Assembly: GCA_027922465.2 (NCBI GenBank)
Contig: BQMF02000001.1
Span: forward strand, 2,046,001-2,110,000
DNA length: 64,000 nt
Origin: Turritopsis dohrnii
Taxonomy: Eukaryota > Cnidaria > Hydrozoa > Anthoathecata > Oceaniidae
Direction: 5' to 3'
Below, piece after piece: positions 11,707-25,379 of this stretch. The notes under the pieces were generated by a model. The model did not search any database. It was not told where the DNA came from and saw nothing but the letters and a program-made list of their open reading frames with translations. Numbering within the stretch: position 1 is the first letter of the stretch; each line of letters starts with the position of its first letter. A program made the position numbers and the translations under genes.

Positions 11707-14662
11707 ATTGTGCGACCAATTTTTCAGTCATTGCAGGTGTCATTTTTAGATGTAACCTGGCTGTTGTATTTTGTTGGCTGCTCATCCCAAAGACTTTTAA
11801 GGAGAATTTGTTGCCTTTTTAAATACAAAATTAAGATTTTGGAGTGCCCAGGGGATATACAATTGCAAACTTTCCCTGGAGGAGAGTGGGTACTAGTAAA
11901 TTTTGAATAATTTTTCCTCAAGGGTTCCGATTACGATGTATTCAAAAGTTACCAAGTAATTTTCCATAGAAAGGTTTCTGAAAGATTTTGTGAGGTTATG
12001 AAATTTAAAACTTAATTTTCTCATTTTGAAAAATTGGATCGTACAAAATAATTGTCATGTAACGATATATTAACTTCAAACAATTTCGGACTTACAATAG
12101 TGGGACTTTCTACTTTCGGACACTTAATGATCCAAAGTGCGTGTATTGGCTACATTCTGGGAAAGGGATTATTCATATTTATTGCATAAACTCCTTTTTC
12201 ATCATCCATCTGCTTTTGGATTTCATCTGTATACCTTAAGGCAAGAAATTGCTTGCGGAAGGAATGCGGATTTCACTTAAATCCACAAAAATAAATTCTG
12301 CAAAAATTAATAAATATTGGTCATCCGCAATAAAAAATTCCGCAAAATTTTTGAAATTATTCAACCATAAAGAATTGATTTTTCACTTTGCTTTGCATAT
12401 AAATGCAAAAGTCTATTGAACATCTAAAGACTTATTTATTACTCTTCGTCAATAACAATACAAGCAGCCTCTGAACTTGCAACAGGTTTCGCGCTTCGTA
12501 CTGTTGCTTTTACTTGAGAAACGATCTTATGTCGACGAAGGAGGTATCACAGGTTTTCTTTATTGTTTTTTGCTCTTTTCCTTTATGGGAAATAGACCTA
12601 GACTGAGTCATATTCTCAGTTGCTGGCGTTACATTGACCTCTTCTAAACAAAGACCCAGCTACATTATGTGTTTGTTACAAACATATGTAAAGCTAGATT
12701 TCTTGGTGAATTTCAGTTTCTTCACAGAATTAATATTGAAGCATTATGCGTGGGCACCATGTCTACAAAGCGAATTGGAAATAGTTTCAAAGTCAGATAA
12801 TTAAGGGAAATTATAGATTCTCAATGGGGATTACCAAGGTAAAAGGGCATAAGGAAAATGATTTAATCGGGTATGTACCATTGGAATTAACTCTTTCACT
12901 CAACACCTTTCGAATGCTTAATCTTTCAAACTCATAAAAGTTACAATGATTGGAAGGCTTTTGTTGAAGGTGGCGTTTATTTACAGTAGTCACGATGAAA
13001 ACTATCATAATAAATTGTATAAATCGAACAAAATTAAACAACTTATCAACTTATCTAACCAATTTTGGACTTTCTATCTTATCTGAAGTTTGTTTTATTT
13101 TTAATTTTTATTTCTAATTCTACACTCAATTTTTGGCTGCAAAGTTTTTGTTATTGGTCAGCGCAGCAAGGTAGATGATCATTCATTTACCTGTGTCTGC
13201 CAGTCCGTCAGTCCGTCTGTTTGTAAGATTGCAGTTGTTCACGTTCCAATTTAAACATCTGCTAATGCTGCCTTTTAATTTTTACGTTAAAAATCAGACA
13301 GTTCTTAGCACTACATTGATTGTTGGAAGATGTAACGTTATTTTGTAACTAGCTATAATTATATATATTGCAACACAAAAAGGGCTCATTTCACTCAAAT
13401 GAATAAATCAATTATTCGTGTCAGGGCACCCTCTGTCCACCCTTAATTTTAACGTAGTGCATTCTTAATTTTAACGTCGGGTATTAGGTATTAGTCAACC
13501 TACATTTAAGCAAGACTGGGTACTTCAATTTTAAATATCTTCGATTTTAAATTATCTTCCATTAAGATTTGTTTCAAAAATAAAATTCAATTGCAACAAG
13601 TCTTGTAATCCCACTAGCTTCTACTATGTTGTGAATTGAATTATGTTTTTGAAACATTTCAATTTTGTATGTAGTTTTTGCAGTAAAAATAAGCAACAAG
13701 TTGTAAAATGATTTGAGAAGTGGTACCAGTACTCTTTTAAAATATTGATGTTTTCATGTATCAGTTTGGAAACAATCCTTGAGTAGGGAATGTTCACTAT
13801 CGAAATATCCATCTCTACGGAGATAAAATATTGATTGTCCATCCAGGAGACGTCTTCCAGCGTAAGATGTTCTGCCTTGTATTTGTTCTGCCCTGTAGAA
13901 GCTTATTTGAGAGATAGTAACCACAATATGGTACATGCAATCACTTTTTTGTACATAAAAACTTTTCTGTGATAAACTGGAATTATTTTATGAATGTGGA
14001 TGTCTACCCAAAAACTTGCAGCTCTATGTAATGAACTTGCTTCTAAAGATATTTTAAATGCTGGCCAACAAAATTATAATAAAAAGAAATAAATAGGAAT
14101 AACTCATTCAGGCAAGGATTGTTTGCCTCTTATAGTCGTGCCATGGTCCCCAAGACACATCTATTTTTCTGTTGAACCTTTCTTACCCTGGAATTGACCG
14201 TAAATTTGTGGGATTTCTTTTTATGTTTTGAATTTCTCTTACGAATTTTTTCAGTGCAGAAACGTTTTGTATGCCATATGGAAGTATTGTAATTGTATGC
14301 CTCATTTAGATTCTTTTCCGTCAGACATATATCGCTTAGATACTTCAGTGTAAAGCTGTTGATACTTCTTGTTTATTGGCTCACTTTATTCATCAGCACA
14401 CAATTCATGGAAACGAATTTTGTCACTGAACATCGAGTATATGGCTTTTTACGTGACTGTGTATCTTCATCGGTGCTTTCACTGTTGGATGAAGACGAAG
14501 ATGAACTTGATAATGAATTATAGGACCAAAAATCTACTTTTTGCCTCTTTCATTTTTAGACTCGCGTTTTCTTACAAATTGTCTAGATTCTTAGGTTCAC
14601 AGATCACGTCAGAGGTGGTGAATCGTTACTACCACTTAACTGAAGGCCCAGACATTTGGTTT
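11707..14662. other. Intergenic, mostly featureless
   Basis: The first few hundred bases may be the decayed N-terminal half of the preceding transposase-like gene, but I see no recognisable motif. Beyond 12 kb the sequence is AT-rich with only short random-looking frames. A short direct repeat of TTAATTTTAACGT occurs near 13440-13480. No convincing gene, RNA or terminal repeat. Confidence 0.4.
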
Positions 14663-17143
14663 CAGGGGCGGATCTAGGATTTTTTAAGGGTTAGGCAAAT
14701 TTTTTTTGCCAAACACACATAAGGGCGCAATCGATGAAATTTACGCCAGTTTACGCCCAATCTAATACGCACTGTAAAAAATATTAACTCGAATTCATTC
14801 GTCCTAACGTAAGGAGTGTTATAATGCAAGCCTGTATTGTTGCACTAATGGAATAAGGGAAATAAACAAAAGAAAACTAATTGAGTATGAATGGAATGTA
14901 TTGAACTACTTTATGTAGGCCAAAATAATATTTTCTGCCAGATTGGAGGTCAAGTAAATAACCAATAAATTACTTCATCTGTTATCTTCTTCATTTTCTT
15001 GATTGCTTGTACATGAACAGGAAGAATCCATCAAATGAAAACATACTTGTAATGAATCAAATAAATAAATTTTCAATCACCTATACCATGATAGATTGGA
15101 GCACTCAGATAAATACATGATATTTCATCTGTGTACTGGTCAAGATGGTCAGATAGAAAGAAAAGAAAAGAAATTATGTTAAGAAATAGAGTAAAATGAC
15201 CAAAATCAAAGTTACAGACAAGCTCCTTGATCATTATCCGGCAGCAAAATAAAAACATATTTCTGCGCTAGGCGTTCATTAAATCAAATAGTATACCCTA
15301 AAAATGATCCATGGTTAAATAATTATGTCAACCACAATATAGTAAAAGATGGTGTTTCCAGAAATCCCTGAGACAAGTCCAAAAACCTGTATTTAAAACT
15401 ACACAACAACAGATAAATTATGTGCTGCTTCCTCTTTAATAAGAGCTACAACATTTTTTCCAGAATTTAATGTAGCATAGGAAACAAGAAGTCAAACTAA
15501 AACATTATGTAATTACCTTTTTCAAAAGAAGACATAACATAGGTTTTTGTAAAATGAAAGAATAACTCCAAGATGTTGAAGTGTTCCTGCATCCAAAATG
15601 ATAGAATGCACAAAGTTGTTTCAGAAGTCTTGCAGTTTTTGGAAATTCTGTTTCCTTGGGCAGATATTTTGATTTAAATCATAAAATCATACAATACATA
15701 ATTATGATGTATAATTATGTATAAGAATAAGATTTTTATTCTTTGTTTATGTGTATAAACTCTCAATATATTATAACTTCATTTTCTATCACTCACTCAG
15801 AGTGAAAGCCCTTTCTCTCTATAGTAAATTAAAAAGATATAGTATTAATGATAACTTGCGACGAGAAGTTTAACCTATTATGCTATCTTATTATTATATA
15901 TACATCATAAAATATGCATTGCATAAAGTGAATGTAAGATTTCGAAAATTAAATATATACATATCTCAGAAACTGGAAGTAAGTAATACTAACAAGAGGC
16001 TTTTTGATCTCTATCATATTGGTTCATATCATTTTGGACACAGGATCCTTTTAAAGTTCTTAAATTCAAAACCAGACAGTCATCTCGAACCAAGAAAAAT
16101 TATACTGAACTGTACAAATAAGTTACCAGGTAGAGATACTGGTGCTAAAAAAAACTATGCAGCTGCCTACGCAATGACTTTGTGTATTATAAACTCAGCC
16201 ATTCAAACGTAACTCCATAACATTTACAGATGCATTTTTGGTGAACAAAGAAACAGATACCAAAAATATTTATATACATCATTAATCAATAAAGAAAAGG
16301 CTTCGGTTCAGTTGACACAAACAAACTTATTATACATTAATTGTCAACGAATTATGGTGCTAAATCCATGCTAATCATTTATATTACATAAAATAATAAA
16401 ACACTTGCTTTAAAGCAGCCACAATGTTTTCATTTCGCAAAAGCAAAAGAAGAGACATATATAACTCGAAAAAAAATGCTTTTCCTAGATTTTGAAGTCA
16501 GTTTTTAACAGATGTATTAAGTGAATTCAAAATTTCCTAATTAATACTTCATTATTGCTATCAAAAGCTGCAACGATGTTTCCTAGCGAATCCATGTTGA
16601 ATTGGGTCTAATTCGAAGGTCCCCCACGGTCGTTTTGTGCAGATTTGTTGACCATTCATTCAATAAAGTGTGTAAACCCATGGTTGTACCTTAGGCAAAT
16701 TTTCTTCTGGTTCATTCATTTAAAGTGTGTAAACCCATGGCTCCTTAGGCAAATTTTCTTCCAGTTCATTCATTAAAGTGTGTAAACCCGGGGCTCCTTA
16801 GGCAAATTTTCTTCGCCTAAGGTGAGCGTTAGGCACTAGTCTGTGTTGTCAATGTGACTATGAGAAGTCGTTTTCGGGGCAGAGATCACTACCTATAAAC
16901 TCAAGCTGTAAAAAACATTAATTTTTAACATCATGGCGCGCGCCGCGCCTCGCCAGGAGAATAATAATCCTATTTGGGAAAGAAAGGATCGGGCGGATTG
17001 GATGCGGGAATCTCTTGATATTTTCGATTATTTTCTGATTATTGTAATACAATACCCTTTTCATACAATTTTATGAAAAACATTATTTAACTGATTTTAG
17101 GTTAGGCATTTGCCTAAGTTGCCTAACCCTGGATCCGCCCCTG
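14663..17143. mobile_element. 2.5-kb TIR element (hAT-like tips CAGGGGCGGATC)
   Basis: The left end reads CAGGGGCGGATCTAGGAT and the right end is its near-perfect complement (ends at 17143). An inner block containing TTAGGCAAA/TTTGCCTAA is shared by both ends. GGTTT is present immediately outside both ends (14658-14662 and 17144-17148), so a 5-bp target duplication is visible; an 8-bp hAT duplication with mismatches is possible. No transposase is recognisable; the 110-aa frame at 15880-16212 has no known motif. It is therefore probably non-autonomous or badly decayed. Confidence 0.75.
16645..16815 (+). repeat. Tandem repeat, about 60-bp unit, three copies
   Basis: Three consecutive units contain GTTCATTCAT..AAAGTGTGTAAACC and CTTAGGCAAATTTTCTTC. 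They lie inside the TIR element near its right end. The CTTAGGCAAA core matches the element's own terminal block, so this looks like amplified subterminal sequence. Confidence 0.8.
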
Positions 17144-17269
17144 GGTTTTGTTATTCTTATGCTCTCAAATCAATTTTAAATTAAATATTAAATATATCAT
17201 AAATAGTAAATAATTTCCATAGATAGTTGTGCGATAAGTTTTTGACGTAATTTATTGAATAAGTGATCC

Positions 17270-17790
17270 CAGTCTTTTCAAATATGGTTTAATGTGTGGG
17301 CGTCACATTTGCTTATTATAACCGACTCAAGCATAAAAAACTTCTGGTAATCCCTAGCCAAATGGGATTGTTATCTATTTTACCAAAAAAAACAATGTAG
17401 ATAGGTATATTAATCGTTGCTGTACGCAATAAATTCGGTAACTGTAATTAATTTCCAACTGTGTCAGACTCAATTAAATATTATTACATCGGAAAACTAT
17501 TAAATAATACTAAAATACAATGACTTTTACATGAAGACAGAACCGTTTTACAAAAATTAACATTAAGTAAATAATTATTCTACGCTGACATTGTTGCAGT
17601 TTATCTCATTCTTTCAAAAGTGACAACATATGTTTGCGTCACACTTGATTATTACACCAACTCTAGGATGAAAGCTTCCGGTTGTCCCTAGCCATATAGG
17701 TGTAATAATCTTTGCTTGCACACAATCAATGCGGTAATTTGCAACTGTGCCAGACTCCATTAAATACGATTACATCTGTAATTTACTAAG
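17270..17790 (+). repeat. Two diverged direct repeats
   Basis: Blocks near 17290-17480 and 17620-17780 share TTTGCxTCACAxTTGxTTATTA, CCCTAGCCA, and a CAACTGTGxCAGACTC segment followed by ATTACATC. Spacing is about 310-330 bp. No coding capacity. Origin unknown. Confidence 0.55.
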
Positions 17791-18633
17791 TTATAATAGA
17801 ACAAATTGGTTTATTTACAGTTAATCTAAAGATTTGGACGTTTTTGCATTTGATGAAGCTAGTTTGAAAATTTACTTGACATAAACCTCAAAGATAAAAC
17901 GTTTTCTTTGTGACGTGCGTATTTATATTCCCAGAAGAGTTCGTATATAGTTGAATTTCCCTTTAATTTACAGCTTCTTGCTTCGAACTTCCTCCAATTC
18001 AAGCGAATTATACATGGTCCCTTTATCTATCACTATTCCCTGTAAATGAACATCCCTAATGCTTAATGCTTACTTTCTACAAATCCAACGTTGTTAGAGA
18101 GTTGAGCCTGAATTAAAGAACGTTTATTAGAGCTTTAAAAATCTTCATTTGACAATAACATCGCAAAAATTGAAATTTTTATGCAATTTCGTCAGACTAA
18201 AAATACGTAAAAACAAGTTTAAAAATTATTACAAAATATTAGAAAAAACTTCTTCAGAATTTTATCATCGAACAATTATAGAAGGAAAGAGTAAAACTTA
18301 CAATAATTGGCATTCGATACAAAAAAAAATGATAGTCTTCCGGAGATTCAAACCTGAAACGAGAGTTAGCCTTGAAAAAATTCAGTTATGATAGTTATGT
18401 CTTGTAAAACTGAAGAATTACTCGTCATTTGAAAAGAACTGAAAAAGTCAGAGATATCTACAAGGAGACCATTTTAAAAACTCAAAGAAACTTCCAGTAC
18501 ACGCCTCAAGAATATATTCAAAGATTAAGTTCTCTTAAATATAGGATTGGTTTCTTCCAAATACGCCCGAGAATTTTCAAATAAAAAATCCTTTGAAATG
18601 CTCAATTCCAATATAATTAAAAACAATTAGAAA

Positions 18634-18841
18634 CCGTTTAGTCTGGATACTTTTTCAACTTTTTGAGAACTTTCTGTGATATGGCAGATGGCAATAAAAA
18701 TTACTTTCGCTTTCCTATATATACATAAATCGTCTACAAATGTTCTATGAAAACATCATTTATATGAAGTTATGATATAGTAGACGCAAGCTAGACAGCT
18801 GAATATAATGAGCAATTAAAAAGGGTATCCAGACCAAACAG
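18634..18841. repeat. Short inverted-repeat element (about 208 bp)
   Basis: The left end GTTTAGTCTGGATACTTTT and the right end, its complement with a few mismatches, bracket AT-rich DNA just downstream of the stop codon of the large minus-strand gene. This is a probable MITE; no clear target duplication was seen. Confidence 0.5.
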
Positions 18842-18860
18842 TGACATTACCATTATTATG

Positions 18861-21800
18861 TCACTCTGTCTTTTTCCTGAGTTTTTGAATTAGGATGAAT
18901 TTGATCTTTTTCCAACTCTTTCTCAGATGTTTATAAACAAAATACATGATCAAATACAAGATAGGATTTAATAGAGGATCGATTCCTTCATAGGTCTCTA
19001 TCACCGCAATAAGCGAACTGTCATTGTCGTGACGGAAAACATACAAAACAGACCGAAGCATATTAATGCCAGCAAAAATGGAGAGGATCAGCATGCAAAA
19101 AGCTTCTAAGTTGTTGACCAAATCATCTTTGTAAGGCATCACCTTCAACTGTATGAAGAGGAAAATAACCGTTATAGGAAAGACCATCGCAAATCGAGAG
19201 ATAGGATCGATATAAAAGACGATTAAAAAGGCAATGATTAGCCTTTGAATGAGCGGCCACGAATGCCAGTAGACAATTGCTCCATCACAATAATTTCTGT
19301 AAGGCTGTTCGAATACTTCTCCGATCGATATCTTTAATTTGTTTTCATCTTCACTGACACTGTAAACATCTGCACGTAGCATCAATATATAATAAAAGGG
19401 CACGATTACAGGCAGTACCATGAAAACAAGAAATCTTTCTACGGTGATGAGATTTGCTTTTAAAAGCTTCAGCGATAAAATGAGCGAGACAGGAAAGGGT
19501 ATAATCCACAAACAAAGGAACATGACTGACATATACTGACCAAAACCCCAACATTTAATGTCTGCGAACACATACAAAACATCGATATTTCCAACTGTGA
19601 TACAATGAATCATTACCAGGGACAACGTTGCTAAATTCTTGTATTTCATAGTAACCAAACGCAGAAAGCATATATAACATCGTCCTGTGAATGAGATCTC
19701 GCCTGGTTTACTGTCAGATTCATAGAGGTCATTTGTTTTGACAGCCTTTTCGATATCCTCGGAATGTGTGGTTTCATCGCCATTATTTGTACTCTCAAGA
19801 TTGCCAGAAGGTTCGCTTCTTTTTGATGAACATTTATAGACGATATGTAGCGACACCGCCGTAATGATAACAGGTAAAAGCATACCAAAGGTTAACACAA
19901 AATCTTTAAGAAGACGTTTTTCAAAATCATTGAACTCCAACGACGGACACAAATGCAAAGATGGTTTAAGTATTTCCAAATTAAATAAGTCAATGAAAAA
20001 GGTATTTATACTTGAGGGTGTATAATTAGATCCTAGCTTAATCGTCATTAATTGTTTTAGTTGGTAGAAGCTGATTAATACGTTGAGGACTCCAGACCAG
20101 CGACAACAATCTTCGTCTGTTTCGTTAATTGATGTGATTTCGTTAGGTATGAGACGTTGGTAACTTGTGGTAAAATGGTTATTAGGAATTTTGATATCAT
20201 TGTATCTTGTAAGTTTGATAGTTTCTGTATTTTGTTCCTCTTCCTCTTCATTTCCAAAAAATTTATGACATGTTATCAGGTAGATAATGGTTTTCAAATG
20301 TTTTGAAATTTCCTTTAATTTGTCCAAATATCCAACTCCAAAGATGTATAAAAGTATTGAAAGGATAAATGAAACCCAAAAATAAATTGGACCTTCACAG
20401 GTTGATGATAGCAAACATACATTTGAAAAATAATCCACTGAATAACCATTTTTACATTTGCTACACAAGGACCCTTCGCGGTGTGTGTTGCATGTATTAA
20501 ATGACTTGCAAGGATTCGTTTTGTCGGAACAGCAGTAACCATCGGGACAGGGAATAAAATTGATAATCCCAGACGATTTATTATAATAACCCCAAAAATT
20601 GTCATTACTGACAATTTTTCCAATGCATGTGGCACCATTTGGACATTTTTTACACGACATTATGGCTGTGTTTCTCAAGAGCAATGTTGTGTTACTTCTA
20701 GTCACCGTGTAATGTAATGCTAAAAATCCGTTTGAAGTTTCTTCATAATTTCTAATGCTAGAAAATGTATTTATAGAAAATTTTGCTGCTTCATCTGTAA
20801 TTGTATAAGTTCCTTTGGGACATGATTTGCATAAATATCTCAAGTATGATGCGTCAGTTGTCTTTTGCTCATAAGATGGATAGCTGTTATCTGGACATAA
20901 GAGTAAATTGCTATAATTGATAGCATTGGGATTTGCATGAAGTTTCGTATCTATTTCGATTATGGGAAAATCCATTACAGCAGTAGAAATTATGTGGAAA
21001 TCTTTTACATTAATTGTGACACTGTAGTTATTGTCATTTCGGTAATACACAGCCGATTTCGATACTTCAAAAGTTGTGTTTCCGATTGTCAAATTGGAAT
21101 TTTTAACTCGGATACCTTCCTCACAGATTATATTGATGTTGGAAAGCGACACTGCTCCACCATTGATGTTACAAACGCTTCCACATTTTGAATGATCCAT
21201 GTGAAAATCTTCCATCCATAATAAGGCATTTACTGATTTGATCCCAGTGTCAAAAGTTACATTTTTCAATACAGCATATTTTAACTGAAATTTTGAATCT
21301 GTTGGACTGTGTTCCATCATTTTTAAAAGATATTTTGCATATCTGTTGCTGATACGTTTTCTTATACCATGATATGTTAGAGTCCTTGAATATTCTTTTT
21401 TAGTGACCGTGATAATTTCAGATGAGAACGATCCATTCTTGATCTTGTGAAAATCTCTGGAAGTTTCTCTCCTTTGTAATGCAGAAATTAGTTCTGAAGT
21501 TTTGGAATTTCTGACATGCAGATTTTCCACTTTAGAACTGTGAACATTTTCAAAAAGGAACATCGTTTTTTCTGATGAGACATTTTGTAAAGTTATTTTA
21601 GAAAGAATTGATATTTGTGACCTTGATACTATCACACAATATTCAACTGCGGAAACGTTTACGATCACAATAAATTTCATTTTGATATCTTCAATAGATG
21701 ATAACCGAATGAGATCCTTTACTCTAATTGTTTCTTTTATCGAAATTTTTGAAAGTGACGCTTTATTAAGACCTTGTAAATCCAAAGCATTGCCATCCGA

Positions 21801-23683
21801 TGATCCGTTTATGATTTCGATCTCTTTCAAACTTATTAACTTTATACCAGTAAAAGCAAAAAAACGTAGAATACACCACCGTGCTGTCGTTCCTTTGACT
21901 GAGATCCTTGCGAGAAACGCTGTTGTTGCATATTTTACATAAACAGCGGCATCACCTGCTTCCCCATTAACAATCTCAAATTCCGTCATGTTGATATGTC
22001 GATTATTATGTAACTGTAGAATACAATGCCTTACTGTTATTTCTTTCAATGACATTTTCGAGAGCGACACTGCTGGACAATTATATATGTAAACGCCATG
22101 ACGACCCGCTGATCCGTTTACGATCTCTATCTCTGTTAAATTGATATTTTTGGTATTAACTATATGAAGAAAGTAAAATGACGCTCTTGTTTCTTTAGCG
22201 GAAAGGTTCGAAATCAACACTGATCTGCCAATTCTCATATTAACAATATCATAACGAGCTGATCCGTTTAAGATTCTGATCTCTGTCATATTGATATTAT
22301 CAACTTTGATAAACTGTAACAGATCCCGGCTACTAATTGCATCTTGGAGGCTAATGTTAATAATTGAAACAAACTGGGCATCTTTTGAGTAGAAAACAGA
22401 CGTGCATCTACCATTTTTGACGGCAACGTCGGACGCACTGACATTACCGCGGTTTGAGTAAAACAAATGTAGATACCACTTTACTGTTGTTTCTTTCATT
22501 GAGATTTTCGAGAGCGATACCGCTGTACATTTACTTATTACAATACCGGAGGAATCGGCTGATCCGTTTATGATCGCAATGTCCTTCATATTAATATTTT
22601 CAATATAAACTGCCCTGAAAAAATTTGATGATGCTTTTGAGTCTTTCATTGAGAGGTTAGAAATCGACACTGATGTACCATGACTTACATCAACAATATT
22701 CAAACCAGCTGATCCGTTTAAGATCTTGATCCCTGTCATATTGACATTATCAACATGCATAAACTTTAACAGATCCCGGCTACTTATTGCGTCTTGGATG
22801 CTTACGTTGGTAATTGAAACAAACTTGGTATCTTCCGAGATGAAAACCGACTGACATCTGATATCTCTGATGGAAACATCAGATGCACTGAAATTACCAC
22901 CGTTTAAGTAAAACAAATCTAAATTTTCATATACGTTCGTTATTGCCAGTCCATGAATTATAATGTTGGAGTCTGTAACGCTAATAACGCCTTTTGCATC
23001 ATTGATCCATACATCAATTATTTCAAGACGTTTCACCTTTTCTGCCAAAATATTGTAATTTTCCATTTGTCTATTGAATTTACACCTGCTAAGAGTAAAT
23101 GCATCAGCATTGAAAATCTGGATCATGGAGTCATTAAAAAATTTTGAGTCTGTAATTTCAGCAAAGACGTTTCTATGGGGATTCCTGCGAGTACCTATAA
23201 TGGTAATTCCACTGGAAATGAAAGTGTTGTTGTAGATGGAAATTGTTAAATATTTTGTGAGATTAATGGACAGAAAGATCTGATTTATATTGGATTTGAT
23301 GAAACATTTATTCATGGTGATGTTAAGGGCTTTGGATATATTTACTGCAGCAATGAGACCAATATCCAGAAAGTTGATGTTTTCTATTAAGATACTGGTT
23401 TGTTTTGAGCTTTCCTTTAAATCGAATAAAGGAATTTTCCTTTTTGACGCGATAGTCGGACGACAGCCATTCTTTTCTATTCCTGTAACAGTTATAGAAC
23501 TTGATAACAAAATTGTTTCATTTATCATGTGTGTGTGACATTTGTCAATCATGAGTGTTACTCTGCCATTTAACTTTGCTTTTTGCTGATACACGTATTT
23601 CAATGATTGACAGGGATTTGTAACGTTCCCACAGATTTTACTATCAATACCATCAATTGATATGAAAACTGCAAATTCTTGAC
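18861..23683 (-). CDS. Giant beta-helix / Cys-rich / about 9-TM surface protein
   Basis: One exon encodes about 1606 residues. It starts after an acceptor (AG at 23684-23685, pyrimidine-rich upstream) and opens with SKICGNVTNPCQSLKYVYQQ, so the signal peptide must lie in an upstream exon I could not place. Counting from the Leu at 23601-23603: residues 1-900 are short repeats of roughly 20-25 aa rich in I/V/N/S with many N-x-S/T sites, matching a right-handed parallel beta-helix (pectin-lyase-like fold). Residues about 900-1068 are Cys-rich (CPDNSYPS, CKSCPKGTYT, CKKCPNGATC, CSKCKNGY), like ephrin-receptor-like/EGF modules. From about 1070 there is TM1, a long cytoplasmic loop, then TM helices near 1233, 1326, 1358, 1390, 1451, 1470, 1498 and 1540, with LKVMPYKDDLVNNLEAF before TM8. 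This architecture is known only as uncharacterised proteins of cnidarians, sponges and unicellular relatives. The role is unknown; adhesion or recognition at the cell surface is inference. Confidence 0.88.
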
Positions 23684-24900
23684 CTAAAAAGTATTTTAGA
23701 AATATATGTGTATTATATTGAGTTCTTCCAATAAATTACCCAGGTAAAACGTTTCACCGTATCTAACTTCAGAAAGATGTGTCAAATCCCTCTTTCCCGT
23801 GTGCAAACCCCATTATTCACAGAAACTTTTACATTTTTTACCAGTTTATTTTTTAAGAAATAACAAAAAAAATGTATGCGATGCAGATGTGAGTAAATCG
23901 TGCGCGAACCCTTTAACGAGCTCTAACGAAAATGATGAATATCGGAACCAAGATTTAACTTTAATGATAACGTTTTGGATTTTGGTTATAATGAATACAA
24001 AAGGTTTCCACAGCAGAATGGAGGAAACGATTCGCTCCAAATAAACTATACACTTTTTGTAACGTTACCGAAACAACAAAAGACAAACATAGAGTTTCTT
24101 ACATTTGATGAATGACAAGAGCACAAACAAAACCAACAAGCTAATTAAATGATTGTTCAACATGTTTCTTCAAAACTTCAAACAACACTAAGATTTTTAA
24201 ATCTGTCTAAGTATATATTGCTTGTCTTATCATTGAAATGAAGTAAACACCATGGTAACAAATTTGCTACATACGGACAAACTGATAATGGGACACTTAT
24301 TGACATAAACGTAATTCATCATGTCTCCATCTAAATGATGTTGTTGTCTCATGCACTGGAAAATTCCCTTGTAGTGAAACATAGACAACGCTTGGGTCCA
24401 TTTTTGTCGATATCCAGGGATATCCCTGGCGTAGGTCTGCAATTTCCGAACCCATAGATGACTTTTGATGTAGCAATACTGTTTGTAAGCGTCAAAAATA
24501 CCTAATGAGACTCAATAAAAAAAATACAATCAAAAACTTTTTTTCTTTGGAACTTTTTTTTCACCTGAAAATAAGCATATACTCAGCATATACTAAGCCT
24601 GTATGAGTATTCCCTGTAAGCATACCTCAGCCTATTTTCGAAAATTTGCATGCTTATAGAAAAAAACATATATAAGGAAGTATGAATTAACAGCTTCAAC
24701 AAGTAATTACCTTTGTATAAGCTAGTAGTTAACTTTGAATATAATCTAAAGATTACGTTAGGTTTAATTAACTTTTTTTGTTTGAAACTCGAGATGTAAC
24801 TATACAACTTCAATAGTATTTCAAATTTATTTAAAACAATGGACCTAGATATAAAAAGTTAACCAGAACTGATCGTCAATCATTGTTTTACTTTGTTTGA
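23684..24900. other. Upstream intron/flank of the beta-helix gene
   Basis: This should contain at least one upstream exon with the start and signal peptide. No hydrophobic ATG-initiated segment with a good donor could be chosen with confidence. A 70-codon minus-strand frame at 24230-24442 has no recognised motif. Confidence 0.35.
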
Positions 24901-24907
24901 ACGGTTT

Positions 24908-25056
24908 GTTAATAATAATAAACAGCTGCTCGTTCCCAGATCATTTCTCAATTGTTCTTTTCCTACTGACATCAGCATAGTGCAACCCTCAGCTCTACAT
25001 ATAGATATAGAACAATTGAGAAATGATCTAGGAACAAGTAACTGTTTATCATTAAC
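24908..25056. repeat. Imperfect hairpin with about 48-bp arms
   Basis: The left arm (24908-24958, containing CAGATCATTTCTCAATTGTT) and the right arm (25009-25056) are near-complements around a roughly 50-bp loop. It could be a tiny foldback element. No coding. Confidence 0.65.
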
Positions 25057-25379
25057 AAAGCGCTTAAGCCAAGTAAAGCAAAAATGATTGGCTTACAAAA
25101 AAACTGCTGACCCATTTTTTTATCGACCTCTTAATAGTTTTTTATCTTTTTATTTTTAAGTGAAAAAAGAGGGGAGAGAGGGTAAGGGAAGAACCGACAA
25201 GTGCCGAGAGATCTGATCAGTTACTTGACGTCATCGATTATATAGGTTAGACTACGTGCTCAGTATCATCGCTTTAATCTTGCATAGGATTAAATCGAAA
25301 ACAAATTCCTTGTGGTATCTAATATGAACGCATTGTAAAAACCTTACGATAACCTTATATACCAATCTTGTTTGTTCAG

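Noticed and set aside
24230..24442. 70-aa minus-strand frame as the missing first exon of the beta-helix gene
   Set aside because: It lacks a signal-peptide-like hydrophobic start and has no in-phase donor leading to the acceptor at 23684.
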